From NCBI GenBank assembly GCA_030447745.1, contig JAUJOH010000012.1, positions 11,085-61,095 of the forward strand: a DNA stretch of 50,011 nt, written 5' to 3'. The position numbers and the translations under genes are program-made. Below, in pieces: positions 37,788-45,854 of the stretch. How positions within the stretch are numbered: the stretch's first letter is position 1; the number at the start of each line of letters is the position of its first letter. The stretch is from Chloroflexota bacterium. GTDB taxonomy: Bacteria > Chloroflexota > Limnocylindria > Limnocylindrales > CSP1-4. The notes under the pieces were generated by a model that worked only from the letters and a program-made list of their open reading frames with translations, had not been told where the DNA came from and made no database searches.

Positions 37788-39413
37788 ATGACCGACTTCC
37801 TGCTCGAAGCCACGGGCGTCGCGAAGAGCTACGGCGCTGTCGCCGCGCTGCGCGACGCGTCGCTCGGCGTGCGGCCCGGCGAGGTCCACGCGCTCATGGG
37901 CGCCAACGGCGCCGGCAAGAGCACCTTCGTCAAGATCCTGACCGGCGCCGTCCGCCCCGACCGCGGCACCATCACGCTGCGCGGACGGGAACGGGGGATG
38001 CACTCGCCTGATGAGGCCCGGCGGACCGGCCTGATCCCGGTCTACCAGGAGCCGTCCCTCGTGCCGGACCTGGACGTCCTCGCGAACCTGAGCCTCACCC
38101 GCACCCCCGTCGCGCCGTTCCGCGGCTGGGTCGAGGACCTGGGCGTCCACGGCCTCGACCTCCGAACGCCCGCGCGAGAGCTCCCGCTCGCCGTGCTCCG
38201 GGTCCTCGACCTGGCGCGTGCGCTGGCGGTCGAACCGGACGTCCTGCTGCTCGACGAGATGACCGCCGCCCTGCCGGCCGACCTGACCGAGCACGTCATG
38301 AACGCGATCCGCCATCAGCGCGAGGCGGGTCGATCGGTCATCTTCATCTCGCACCGAATGATCGAGATCGCGGCGATCTGTGACCGCGCGACGGTCCTGC
38401 GCGACGGCGAGACGGTCGGCGTCCTCGACGTGACCAAGGGGACGGAGGACCAGATCGTGACGCTGATGCTGGGGCCCGTCGCGACGGAGCCCGCAGCCAC
38501 GCGCACGCGGCCGCCCGTCACGCCGGAGACGCTGACGGGCCCGGGCGCGCCGCGCCTCTCCGTGCGCGGGTTGGTGGCCGGGGCGAAGCTCCAGGACGTG
38601 TCGTTCGATCTGCACGCCGGCGAGGTGCTCGGCATCGTCGCGCTCGAGGGCCAGGGCCAGGACGAGCTCTTCGACGTGCTCGCCGGCGCTGCCCGCCCGG
38701 CGGCCGGGGAGCTCCGTGTCGACGGGCGTCCGGTCCGGTTCGGCCACCCGGCGGACGCCATCCGCGCCGGCCTTGTCTTCGTCCCCGCGAACCGGGCACA
38801 GGCGCTCCTGATGCAGCGCTCCGTCCGCGAGAACATCGCGCTGCCGTTCTCGGCGCCGCTGGCCGGCTGGGGACCGATCGACGTGACCGGCGAGCGTCGC
38901 CGGATCAACGACGCCGTCGGGCGTCTCCAGATCGACACCCGCGCCCAGTCGGAGGTGCGCCGGCTGTCCGGCGGCAACCAGCAGAAGGTGACCATCGCGC
39001 GCTGGGTCGCCGGCGGCGTCCGGACCCTGCTGTGCTTCGACCCCACGCGCGGGATCGACATCCGGACCAAGCGTGAGATCTACGAGCTGCTCCGTGAGCT
39101 CGCCGCAGCGGGGGCCGCGGTGCTCCTCTACACGTCCGAGCTCGAGGAGATCCCGCTCGCCTGCGATCGGGTCGTGGTGATCTTCGGTGGCCGGGTCGTC
39201 GACGAGATGCCGGCCGCGGGAGCCGACGAGCCGACCCTGCTTCGAGCGGCCTACGGGCTTCCGCCCGGCGCGCTCACGCCGGAGGAGGTTGTCGCGGAAG
39301 CCGTGGCGATCGAGGAGGCTGAGGCGTCTCCGGCGGCCGGGGGGGACGGCGCCGTCGGCGAGCCCCGCGAGGCGGTTCGCGAACCGGCTCCGCCAGCGGG
39401 GTCGCGGGCATGA
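37788..39413 (+). CDS. Sugar ABC transporter double ATPase (RbsA/MglA-like)
   Basis: 541 residues with two nucleotide-binding domains. NBD1 has a good Walker A (GANGAGKST, about 38-46) and Walker B (VLLLDEMTAAL), but its signature is degenerate (ELPLAVLRVLDLARAL where a LSxGQQ motif is expected). NBD2 has a degenerate Walker A (ALEGQGQDELF) and Walker B (LLCFDPTRGID), but a proper signature (RLSGGNQQK). So one composite site, NBD1 Walker motifs with the NBD2 signature, should be active and the other not. It powers import by the two permeases. The stop overlaps the first permease start (ATGA). Confidence 0.94.
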   Translation: MTDFLLEATGVAKSYGAVAALRDASLGVRPGEVHALMGANGAGKSTFVKILTGAVRPDRGTITLRGRERGMHSPDEARRTGLIPVYQEPSLVPDLDVLANLSLTRTPVAPFRGWVEDLGVHGLDLRTPARELPLAVLRVLDLARALAVEPDVLLLDEMTAALPADLTEHVMNAIRHQREAGRSVIFISHRMIEIAAICDRATVLRDGETVGVLDVTKGTEDQIVTLMLGPVATEPAATRTRPPVTPETLTGPGAPRLSVRGLVAGAKLQDVSFDLHAGEVLGIVALEGQGQDELFDVLAGAARPAAGELRVDGRPVRFGHPADAIRAGLVFVPANRAQALLMQRSVRENIALPFSAPLAGWGPIDVTGERRRINDAVGRLQIDTRAQSEVRRLSGGNQQKVTIARWVAGGVRTLLCFDPTRGIDIRTKREIYELLRELAAAGAAVLLYTSELEEIPLACDRVVVIFGGRVVDEMPAAGADEPTLLRAAYGLPPGALTPEEVVAEAVAIEEAEASPAAGGDGAVGEPREAVREPAPPAGSRA

Positions 39414-40417
39414 CGGCGGCTGCAGGGACCGTGCAGGGTTCGGCGCCCGGCCGGACCGGTGGGACCGTCGCGCGCGTGGTCCGGCGGAATGCATGGACGT
39501 TCGGGCTGGCCGCGCTTCTCCTGGTGCTGTTCCTCGTCACTCGCGCCATCAAGCCGACCTACGGCGCCGCCGAGCTGCGATCCCTCGCCATCGGCGCCCT
39601 GCCGATCGCCTTCGCCGCGGTCGGCCAGGCGATCGTCGTGATCTCCGGCGGCATCGATCTCTCGATCGGCTCGCTGCTGGCGCTCACGAACGTCACGGCC
39701 GCGGCGCTCATGGCGGGCGGCAGTGAGGAGTCGGCGGTCCCCGTCGTTCTGTTCGTGCTCTTCCTCGGACTCTTCCTCGGCGCGGTGAACGGGCTGCTCG
39801 TGGTCGCCAGCCGGGTCCCGGACATCATCGTCACCCTCGCCCTGTCGTTCGTCTGGGCGGGTGCCGCCCTGCTCGTGCTCAAGTCGCCCGGCGGCGGCAC
39901 CGCGCAATGGCTCAAGGGGCTGATCGACGGCACCATCGGCAGCGAGTGGATCCCGGAGGCGCTGGTGCTGCTCGTCGTCTCGGTCGCCCTCGTCTGGCTC
40001 CCGCTCCGACGTTCGCGGCTCGGGCTCTCGATGTACGCCGTCGGTAGCGACCGGCTGGCCGCCTTCCGCAGCGGCGTGGCGGTGGCGCCGACGAAGGTGG
40101 CAGCGTACGCCGTGACCGGGCTGTTCGCGGCGATGGGCGGCCTGTCGCTCTCGATGAGCACCGGGATCGGGACGCCGGTGCCCGGCCCGTACACGCTGCT
40201 CAGCGTGGCCGCGATCGTCCTGGGCGGCGTGAGCCTCGTCGGCGGCCGCGGTGGGCTCCTCGGCCCGATCCTCGCGGTGTTCGTGCTCGCTCTGATCCGG
40301 GCCGACCTGACGTTCCTGAACGTCGACCCCAACTTCACGACCGTGGTCCAGGGCGTGATCATGGTGGTGGTCGTCATGGTCGGGGCGTTCGCCACGCTGC
40401 GGAGGAGAACGGCATGA
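39410..40417 (+). CDS. Sugar ABC transporter permease 1 (CUT2, RbsC-like)
   Basis: 335 residues with 8-10 hydrophobic helices. Family motif VISGGIDLSIGSLLAL near residue 80, NGLLVVASRVPDIIVTLALSF (transporter-coupling loop), RSRLGLSMYAVGSDRLAAFRSGV and GGVSLVGGRGG toward the C-terminus. It pairs with the second permease to form a heterodimeric channel. The stop overlaps the next ATG (ATGA). Confidence 0.94.
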   Translation: MTAAAGTVQGSAPGRTGGTVARVVRRNAWTFGLAALLLVLFLVTRAIKPTYGAAELRSLAIGALPIAFAAVGQAIVVISGGIDLSIGSLLALTNVTAAALMAGGSEESAVPVVLFVLFLGLFLGAVNGLLVVASRVPDIIVTLALSFVWAGAALLVLKSPGGGTAQWLKGLIDGTIGSEWIPEALVLLVVSVALVWLPLRRSRLGLSMYAVGSDRLAAFRSGVAVAPTKVAAYAVTGLFAAMGGLSLSMSTGIGTPVPGPYTLLSVAAIVLGGVSLVGGRGGLLGPILAVFVLALIRADLTFLNVDPNFTTVVQGVIMVVVVMVGAFATLRRRTA

Positions 40418-41411
40418 CGAGCGCGGAGGCCACCGGTCGGAGCGCAGGCCGGTCCGGGGTCGCGAGATCGCTGCGGCGGACGCTCGTCGACCGTCGCTGG
40501 TCCCGCTGATCCTGCTGCTCGTGCTGCTGATCGCCGTCCTGTGGATCGTCGAGCCCGGGCTGCGCAACCCGATCTGGGCCTCCGGCGTCATCCGCTTCGC
40601 GGTGCCGCTGGCGATCCTGGCTGCGTGTCAGACGCTGACCATGCTGACCGGCGGGATCGACCTCTCGGTGGCGGCGGTCGCGTCGATGGCGGCCTACATC
40701 ATGGCCACCCAGACCCCGGCGCAGGGACCGGTGGTCGCGGTCGCGCTCGGGCTCGCGGCCACAGCGCTGGCCGGTCTCGTCAATGGCATCGGGGTCGGCG
40801 TCTTCCGCGTCCACCCGCTGATCATGACCCTGGGCATGAGCCTCATCGTCCTGGGCCTCATGACGGTCTACCAGCTGCAGATGGTCACGAGCGGCTCGAT
40901 CATCCCCGAGAGCGTCGCCTGGCTCGGTGGCGGCACTTCGTTCGGGTTCTTCACCAACAGCCTGCTCGTCTTCGTGCCACTCGCAGCGCTGATCGTGTTC
41001 TCGCTCCGCCGCGTCGGCTTCGGCCGACTCCTGTACGCGGTCGGCGACAACGAGATCGCCGCCCGCCTTTCCGGCGTTCGCGTGTGGCAGGTCCTGGTGA
41101 CGCTGTACGTCATCTCCGGGCTGCTTGCCGGCCTGGCCGGGATCATCTACGGGGCGGTCACGCGGACCGCGAGCGTCACGCTCGTCGAGCGGTTCCTGCT
41201 CCCTTCCGTCGCAGCCGCGGTGATCGGCGGGACGTCGATCTTCGGTGGTCGTGGCGGCTACAGCGGCACGATCGTCGGCGCGCTCATCCTGACCGTGCTG
41301 ACGAGCCTGTTGACGGTCCTCCAGATGCCGGAGCCCGTCCGCCAGATCCTGTTCGGCGCGATCATCCTCGTCGTCGCGGCGGCGTACACCCGGATCACGG
41401 ACGAGTCATGA
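40414..41411 (+). CDS. Sugar ABC transporter permease 2 (CUT2), one frameshift
   Basis: The ATG at 40414 opens a 31-codon frame (TSAEATGRSAG..., then TLVDRRWSR and stop). One base lost near 40495 restores the main frame, which starts SLVPLILLLVLLIAVLW and continues with LTGGIDLSVAAVASM, FRVHPLIMTLGMSLI, YAVGDNEIAARLSGV and GGTSIFGGRGGYSG. Eight to ten helices. An alternative is a later internal start such as the GTG at about 40521, but that would cut the first helix. It is probably a complete gene with a sequence error. Confidence 0.85.
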
Positions 41412-42419
41412 CCGCGGAGGGCGCGGCCGCCGCGGCGAGCCGCCACGTCGGGCTTGACCTCGGCGGCACGAACCTCAAGTGGACCGTCGTCGAGAGCACC
41501 TCGGCGGCGACTGGAGCACGCTCGACCGCGGGCTCGTCCCGACGATGGCCGCCGAGGGTCCCGATGCGGTCGTCGCGCGCCTCGCGGACACGGCCCGTGC
41601 GGCGTGCGCCCGGTGGCCCGGGGTGACGACCGTCGGGATCGGCGTGCCGGGCCTGTACGACCCGGTCGCGGGCACGACCCGCTTTCTGGTCAACGTCCCG
41701 GGCGCCTGGGCGGAGCGTCCCGTTGCGGCTCCGGTCTCGGCGGCCCTCGGACTGCCCGTGGCGCTCATCAACGACGCGCGCGCCTTCGGGCTGGCGGAGC
41801 TCCGGCTCGGGGCAGGCCGCGGCGCATCGTCGGTCGTCGGCCTCGTGCTCGGCACCGGGCTGGGCGGGTTCGTCGCGGTCGCGTCACAGCTCCACCAGGG
41901 GCACGACGGCACCGCGGGCGAGGTGGGGCACCAGACGATTGACCCCGATGGGCCGTGGTGCGGGTGCGGAAACCGCGGCTGCCTCGAGGCGTACGTGCGC
42001 GCGGACCAGTTCGCGATCGCGTGCGGCGCGGCATCTCCACAGGCCGCGGTCGAGGCCGCGAGGCGCGGCGACCAGCGAGCCGTCAACGGCCTGACCCACG
42101 TGGGCCGCTATCTCGGCATCGGGATCGCGAACCTCATCTCGATCCCTCGCCGGATCGGGTGGTGATCGGCGGCGGCGTGGCCGCGGCCGGAGATCTGCTC
42201 CTCGAGCCGATCCGGAGCGAGCTGCGGCGGCGGGAGCGGACGACGTCGCTCGAGGCCGTGGAGCTCGTGCGGGCCGAGCTCGGAACGTGGGCCGGGGCGA
42301 TCGGGGCCGCGCTGCACGGCGCGGAGCGAGCGGCCGCGGCGGCGGGGAGGGCCGCTTCGGCGCACCCCGGCACAGCTGCGGCCTCCTCCGGTGCCGGGAA
42401 CGGCGACCCGCGCCGATGA
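41408..42419 (+). CDS. ROK-family sugar kinase, two frameshifts
   Basis: N-terminus HVGLDLGGTNLKWTVVE (ATP phosphate loop). A shift near 41494 continues as EHLGGDWSTLDRGL, VGIGVPGLYDPV and NDARAFGLAELRLG. It goes on to GTGLGGFVAV, GHQTIDPDGPW and CGCGNRGCLEAY, the ROK zinc motif. A second shift near 42150 continues as DPSPDRVVIGGGVAAAGD. All active-site motifs survive. The second break could be a 7-bp deletion between TCGATC repeats (LISI-FDP expected). It probably phosphorylates the imported N-acetyl-hexosamine. Its stop overlaps the GntR start. Confidence 0.84.
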
Positions 42420-43156
42420 CGCTCACCGACTCCGTCCCTCACTACCGGCGCATCGAGCAGGCCCTGCGCGAGCGGATCGCTTCGCTGCGGCCCGGCGACG
42501 AGCTGCCGTCCGACGCGGACCTCTGCGCCGAGTTCGGGGTCAGCCGGATGACCGCCCGGAACGCGATGCAGCGGCTGGCCGAGGAGGGGTTGCTGGTGCG
42601 GCGTCCCGGCCGCGGGAGCTTCGTCGCCGAGGCGCCGGCGCATCGGCGGGCAACCCGCCTGATGACGTTCTCGCATGAGATGCGCCGCCGTGGCAGGACG
42701 CCGAGCTCGCGGCTGCTCGGCCGGGAGATCCGGCCGGCGACGGCAGCCGAGGCGCGCGATCTCGCGCTCGCCGCGGGCGAGCTCGTCGTCGCCATCACGC
42801 GGCTCCGTCAGGCGGACGACGAGCCGATGGCGATCGAATCGGCCGTCCTCGACCGACGCGTCGCGCCCGCCGTCATGGCCGCGGATCTCGTCACCGGGTC
42901 CCTGCACGAGGCGCTCGTCCGCGGCGGCTTCGCGCTTCGGCGCGGCACGGCGACCATCCGGGCGGAGCCGGCGAGCCGCGAGGACGCGCGTCAGCTCGGG
43001 ATTCGGCGCGGCGATGCGCTGCTCGTCGAGCGGCGCGTGATCCTCGACGGCCACGGGCGGCCCATCGAGGCGACGGAGTCGCGCTACCCCGGCGACCGGT
43101 ACGCGCTGGACGTCGGCTTCGACGTCGAGCCCAGCGACGACGGCCATGGCCGCTGA
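42416..43156 (+). CDS. GntR/HutC-family regulator (DasR/NagR-like)
   Basis: 246 residues. The N-terminal winged helix holds YRRIEQALRERIASLRPGDELPSDADLCAEFGVSRMTARNAMQRL-type motifs (residues about 9-75; read in parts). The C-terminal UTRA ligand-binding domain (about 90-240) ends with EATESRYPGDRYALDVGF. HutC-subfamily members such as DasR and NagR bind glucosamine- or GlcNAc-phosphates and recognise GTnTAnAC operators. The only clear such site in the window is at 31613-31629, upstream of its own operon, so it is a likely self-regulating repressor. The stop overlaps nagA by 11 nt. Confidence 0.92.
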   Translation: MTLTDSVPHYRRIEQALRERIASLRPGDELPSDADLCAEFGVSRMTARNAMQRLAEEGLLVRRPGRGSFVAEAPAHRRATRLMTFSHEMRRRGRTPSSRLLGREIRPATAAEARDLALAAGELVVAITRLRQADDEPMAIESAVLDRRVAPAVMAADLVTGSLHEALVRGGFALRRGTATIRAEPASREDARQLGIRRGDALLVERRVILDGHGRPIEATESRYPGDRYALDVGFDVEPSDDGHGR

Positions 43157-44309
43157 CCGGTCGGCATCGGAGGTCGTGCGCGGGAGGCTCGTCCTCGACG
43201 ACCGCGTGGCGATCGGGACGGTCCGGGTCGACGACGGGCACATCGCGGCGGTCGAGCTCGATCCCGGTGCTTCGGACACCGGCGCTGGCCCGTCGTTCCC
43301 GTTCATCGCGCCCGGTTTCGTCGACGTCCACGTCCACGGCTGGGGCGGCCACGACGCGATGGGTCCGAGCGAGGCGCTCGACGGGATGGCGCGCGCGCTC
43401 CTCGCGCACGGCGTCACCTCGTTCCTGCCGACGGCCGTTACCGCCCCGCTGTCCGACCTGACCGCTTTCGCCGACCGCGTGCGCGCGTGGCTCGACGCGG
43501 CCCCGGCCGACGGAGCGGTGCCGCTCGGGTTCAACCTCGAGGGTCCGTTCATCTCCGCGGCCCGCAAGGGCGCCCACAACCCGTCGTTCATCCGCCACCC
43601 GGCGGGCGTGGACCGGGCCGACCTCGAGCCGCTGATCGAGGGGTTGCGCCTGATGACCGTCGCACCGGAGATCCCGGGCGCCGTCGAGCTCATCGAGTGG
43701 CTGCGTGACCGGGGCGTGGCCGCGTCGATGGGGCACTCCGCTGCGACGCTCCAGGCGGCGCGGGATGGCTACGCCGCCGGCGGCCGCACGACGACGCACC
43801 TCTTCAACGCGATGTCCGGGATCGACCATCACGCGCCGGGCCTCGCCGTCGCGGCCCTGGTCGACGACGATGCCTGGGTGGAGCTGATCGCGGACGGCCA
43901 CCACGTGGACCGGGCACTGTGGCCGATCATCACCCGGACCAAGCCGTCGGATCGGCTGATCCTCGTCAGTGACGCCGTGTCGCTCGCGGGGACGGGGGAG
44001 CGCCGGGCGGCGATCGGCGGCATGGCGGTGGAGCTCATCGGCGACCGATGCACGCTCGTCGACGGCGGCGCGCTCGCGGGCTCCGTGATCGCCCTCGATG
44101 CGGCGGTCCGGAACCTCGCGCAGTCCGGCGTGCCGCTTGCCCACGCCGTGGCGGCGGCCTCGCGGAACCCCCTTGCGCTGCTCGGCGTCACCGATCGGGG
44201 TCGCCTGGCCGCGGCTCAGCGGGCGGACCTCGTCGAGCTCGGCGAAGACCTCCAGGTCCGCCGCGTCATGCGCGGCGGCGTGTGGCACGCGGGAGCGGGC
44301 GCCGCCTGA
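43146..44309 (+). CDS. nagA: N-acetylglucosamine-6-phosphate deacetylase
   Basis: 387 residues. Amidohydrolase with FVDVHVHGWGGHDAM (metal-site His pair), FNLEGPFISAARKGAHN (Glu ligand), ASMGHSAAT, TTHLFNAMS and LVSDAVSLAG (catalytic Asp). It removes acetate from GlcNAc6P, feeding NagB. It ends the cluster, convergent with the SDR gene; the 47-bp gap shows no clear terminator. Intact. Confidence 0.96.
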   Translation: MAADRSASEVVRGRLVLDDRVAIGTVRVDDGHIAAVELDPGASDTGAGPSFPFIAPGFVDVHVHGWGGHDAMGPSEALDGMARALLAHGVTSFLPTAVTAPLSDLTAFADRVRAWLDAAPADGAVPLGFNLEGPFISAARKGAHNPSFIRHPAGVDRADLEPLIEGLRLMTVAPEIPGAVELIEWLRDRGVAASMGHSAATLQAARDGYAAGGRTTTHLFNAMSGIDHHAPGLAVAALVDDDAWVELIADGHHVDRALWPIITRTKPSDRLILVSDAVSLAGTGERRAAIGGMAVELIGDRCTLVDGGALAGSVIALDAAVRNLAQSGVPLAHAVAAASRNPLALLGVTDRGRLAAAQRADLVELGEDLQVRRVMRGGVWHAGAGAA

Positions 44310-44356
44310 CCGGAGGCCGGTCCGCGGCCCTGTGGGACGCCCGATCGCCCGCGTGA

Positions 44357-45172
44357 TCAGGTTCGGCCCGGCTCGGACACGCCCCACCCGCCGTCGACGT
44401 CGACGACCTGGCCGGTGATCATGGCGGCGTCCTCGCTCAGGAGATGCAGCGCCGTGCGCGTCACGGCGTCCGCCTCGATCGCCCCGCGCGCCAGCGGCTG
44501 CTTCTCGCGGAGGTAGGCAACGATCGAGGGGTCGTCCTGGGCGCGTCGGCTCATCGGCGTCGCGACGAGCGCGGGGGCGATGGCGTTGACCCGGATGCCG
44601 TCCCGTGCGTAGTAGGCGGCGACGGAGCGGCTGAACGACTCGATCGCGCCCTTGCTCGCGGCGTAGGCGTGGGTGGCGAAGTGCGCCGGCGACGGTCGCC
44701 GAGCGAGGACGCTCGACATGTTGAGGATCGCGCCGCGTCGACCGGCGCCGTCCGGCTCCTGCGCGAGCATGTGCCGGACGGCGGCCCGACAGACCAGGAA
44801 CTGGCTCGTCGCGTTCGCCCCGAGCACGGTCTCCCAGCCCTCGAGCGTCAGCTCGTGGAGGGGCCCGTCACCGAACCGGCGACCGCTGATGCCGGCCACG
44901 TTGTAGACGGCGTCGAGCCGTCCGAAGTCCGCCAGGCACGTGGCCACGGTCGTGTCGACGGCGTCCTCGGCTGTCAGGTCGGCGACGCCCCACTCGGCTC
45001 GGCCGCCGGCCGAGGCGATCTCGCCCGCCAGCTTGCGCGCGTGGTCCGCCGTTCGCGAGACCACGAAGACCCGGCCGCCCTCGATGGCCAGGGCTCGGGC
45101 CGCGCTCGCCGCCATCCCGGTCGAGCCGGTGACGAGACAGACCCGGTTCTCGAAGCGTGCCGAGCGCGTCAT
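44357..45172 (-). CDS. Short-chain dehydrogenase/reductase
   Basis: 271 residues. Cofactor motif VTGSTGMAASAARALAIEGG near residues 14-33, NVAGISG, the catalytic Ser in NMSSVLA and YAASKGAIESFSRS with the Tyr/Lys pair, and ITGQVVDVDGGWGVS at the C-terminus. The NAD(P) reaction is unknown. It is the last gene of a four-gene minus-strand operon with an aldolase, an FAD oxidoreductase and a phosphotriesterase-like enzyme, which suggests a sugar or sugar-acid oxidation pathway. Confidence 0.93.
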   Translation of the reverse strand: MTRSARFENRVCLVTGSTGMAASAARALAIEGGRVFVVSRTADHARKLAGEIASAGGRAEWGVADLTAEDAVDTTVATCLADFGRLDAVYNVAGISGRRFGDGPLHELTLEGWETVLGANATSQFLVCRAAVRHMLAQEPDGAGRRGAILNMSSVLARRPSPAHFATHAYAASKGAIESFSRSVAAYYARDGIRVNAIAPALVATPMSRRAQDDPSIVAYLREKQPLARGAIEADAVTRTALHLLSEDAAMITGQVVDVDGGWGVSEPGRT

Positions 45173-45215
45173 CGCCCCAGCGCCTTCGCCACGGTCGTCG
45201 CCCGGGCGCGACGGA

Positions 45216-45854
45216 TCATCGCGCCGCGACCGCCGCCACGAGCGCGCGCCGCGCGTCCGGGTCCGCCTTGGTGATCGCGCTGCCGATCCCGACCGCCGCC
45301 GCGCCCGCATCCAGAAACGCGCGAGCGTTCGTGCTGTCGACGCCGCCGGTCGGGATCAGCTCCACCTCCGGCAGCGGGCCGCGCAGCTCCCGGATGAACG
45401 CCGGGCCGACGGCCGACGCCGGGAAGAGCTTGACGAACGTCGCCCCGGCCTGCCAGGCGGCGCCCATCTCGGTCGGTGTCATCGCGCCCGGGATGAACGG
45501 GAGTCCGGCCTCGATCGACGCGCGCACGAGTGCGAAGTCGAGGACGGGGGCCACGCCGAAGTCGGCGCCGGCGTCGGCAGCGGCGGCCAGCTGCCGTCGG
45601 TCGAGCAGCGTGCCGGCGCCGACCAGGAACGACGCCCCGGCCCGCTGCCGCAGGCGCTCGCGGGCGGCGGCGATGTCCTCGGCGGCGTCCGGCGCGTCGA
45701 ACGTGATCTCGAAGACGCGGGCGCCAGCTTCGGCGAGCTCGTCGAGCAGCCCGAGGAGTCGCTCCCGCGGCTGGACCCGGCGGAGCACGACGATCAGCCG
45801 GCTCTCCCGGATCGCCCGCGCGACAGGACCGGTGCGCAGCGCGTCCACGGTCAC
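45216..45854 (-). CDS. KDPG/KHG-type aldolase
   Basis: 212 residues from a GTG that overlaps the upstream TGA (GTGA). TIM barrel with VFEITFD (Glu49), LVGAGTLLD, FIPGAMTPTE and the Schiff-base lysine in FVKLFPASAVG (K142), then IPTGGV. It cleaves 2-keto-3-deoxy-6-phosphogluconate or a related 2-keto-3-deoxy acid to pyruvate and an aldehyde. No matching dehydratase or KDG kinase lies in the window, so the true substrate is open. Confidence 0.94.
   Translation of the reverse strand: MTVDALRTGPVARAIRESRLIVVLRRVQPRERLLGLLDELAEAGARVFEITFDAPDAAEDIAAARERLRQRAGASFLVGAGTLLDRRQLAAAADAGADFGVAPVLDFALVRASIEAGLPFIPGAMTPTEMGAAWQAGATFVKLFPASAVGPAFIRELRGPLPEVELIPTGGVDSTNARAFLDAGAAAVGIGSAITKADPDARRALVAAVAAR

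Noticed and set aside
36538-41500. Programmed ribosomal frameshifting in the ABC transporter/kinase genes
   Set aside because: The breaks fall at different sequence contexts without a shared slippery heptamer or downstream pseudoknot, and related breaks occur in unrelated genes.
44310-44356. Bidirectional terminator between nagA and the SDR gene
   Set aside because: Only weak inverted segments and no T-run on either strand.
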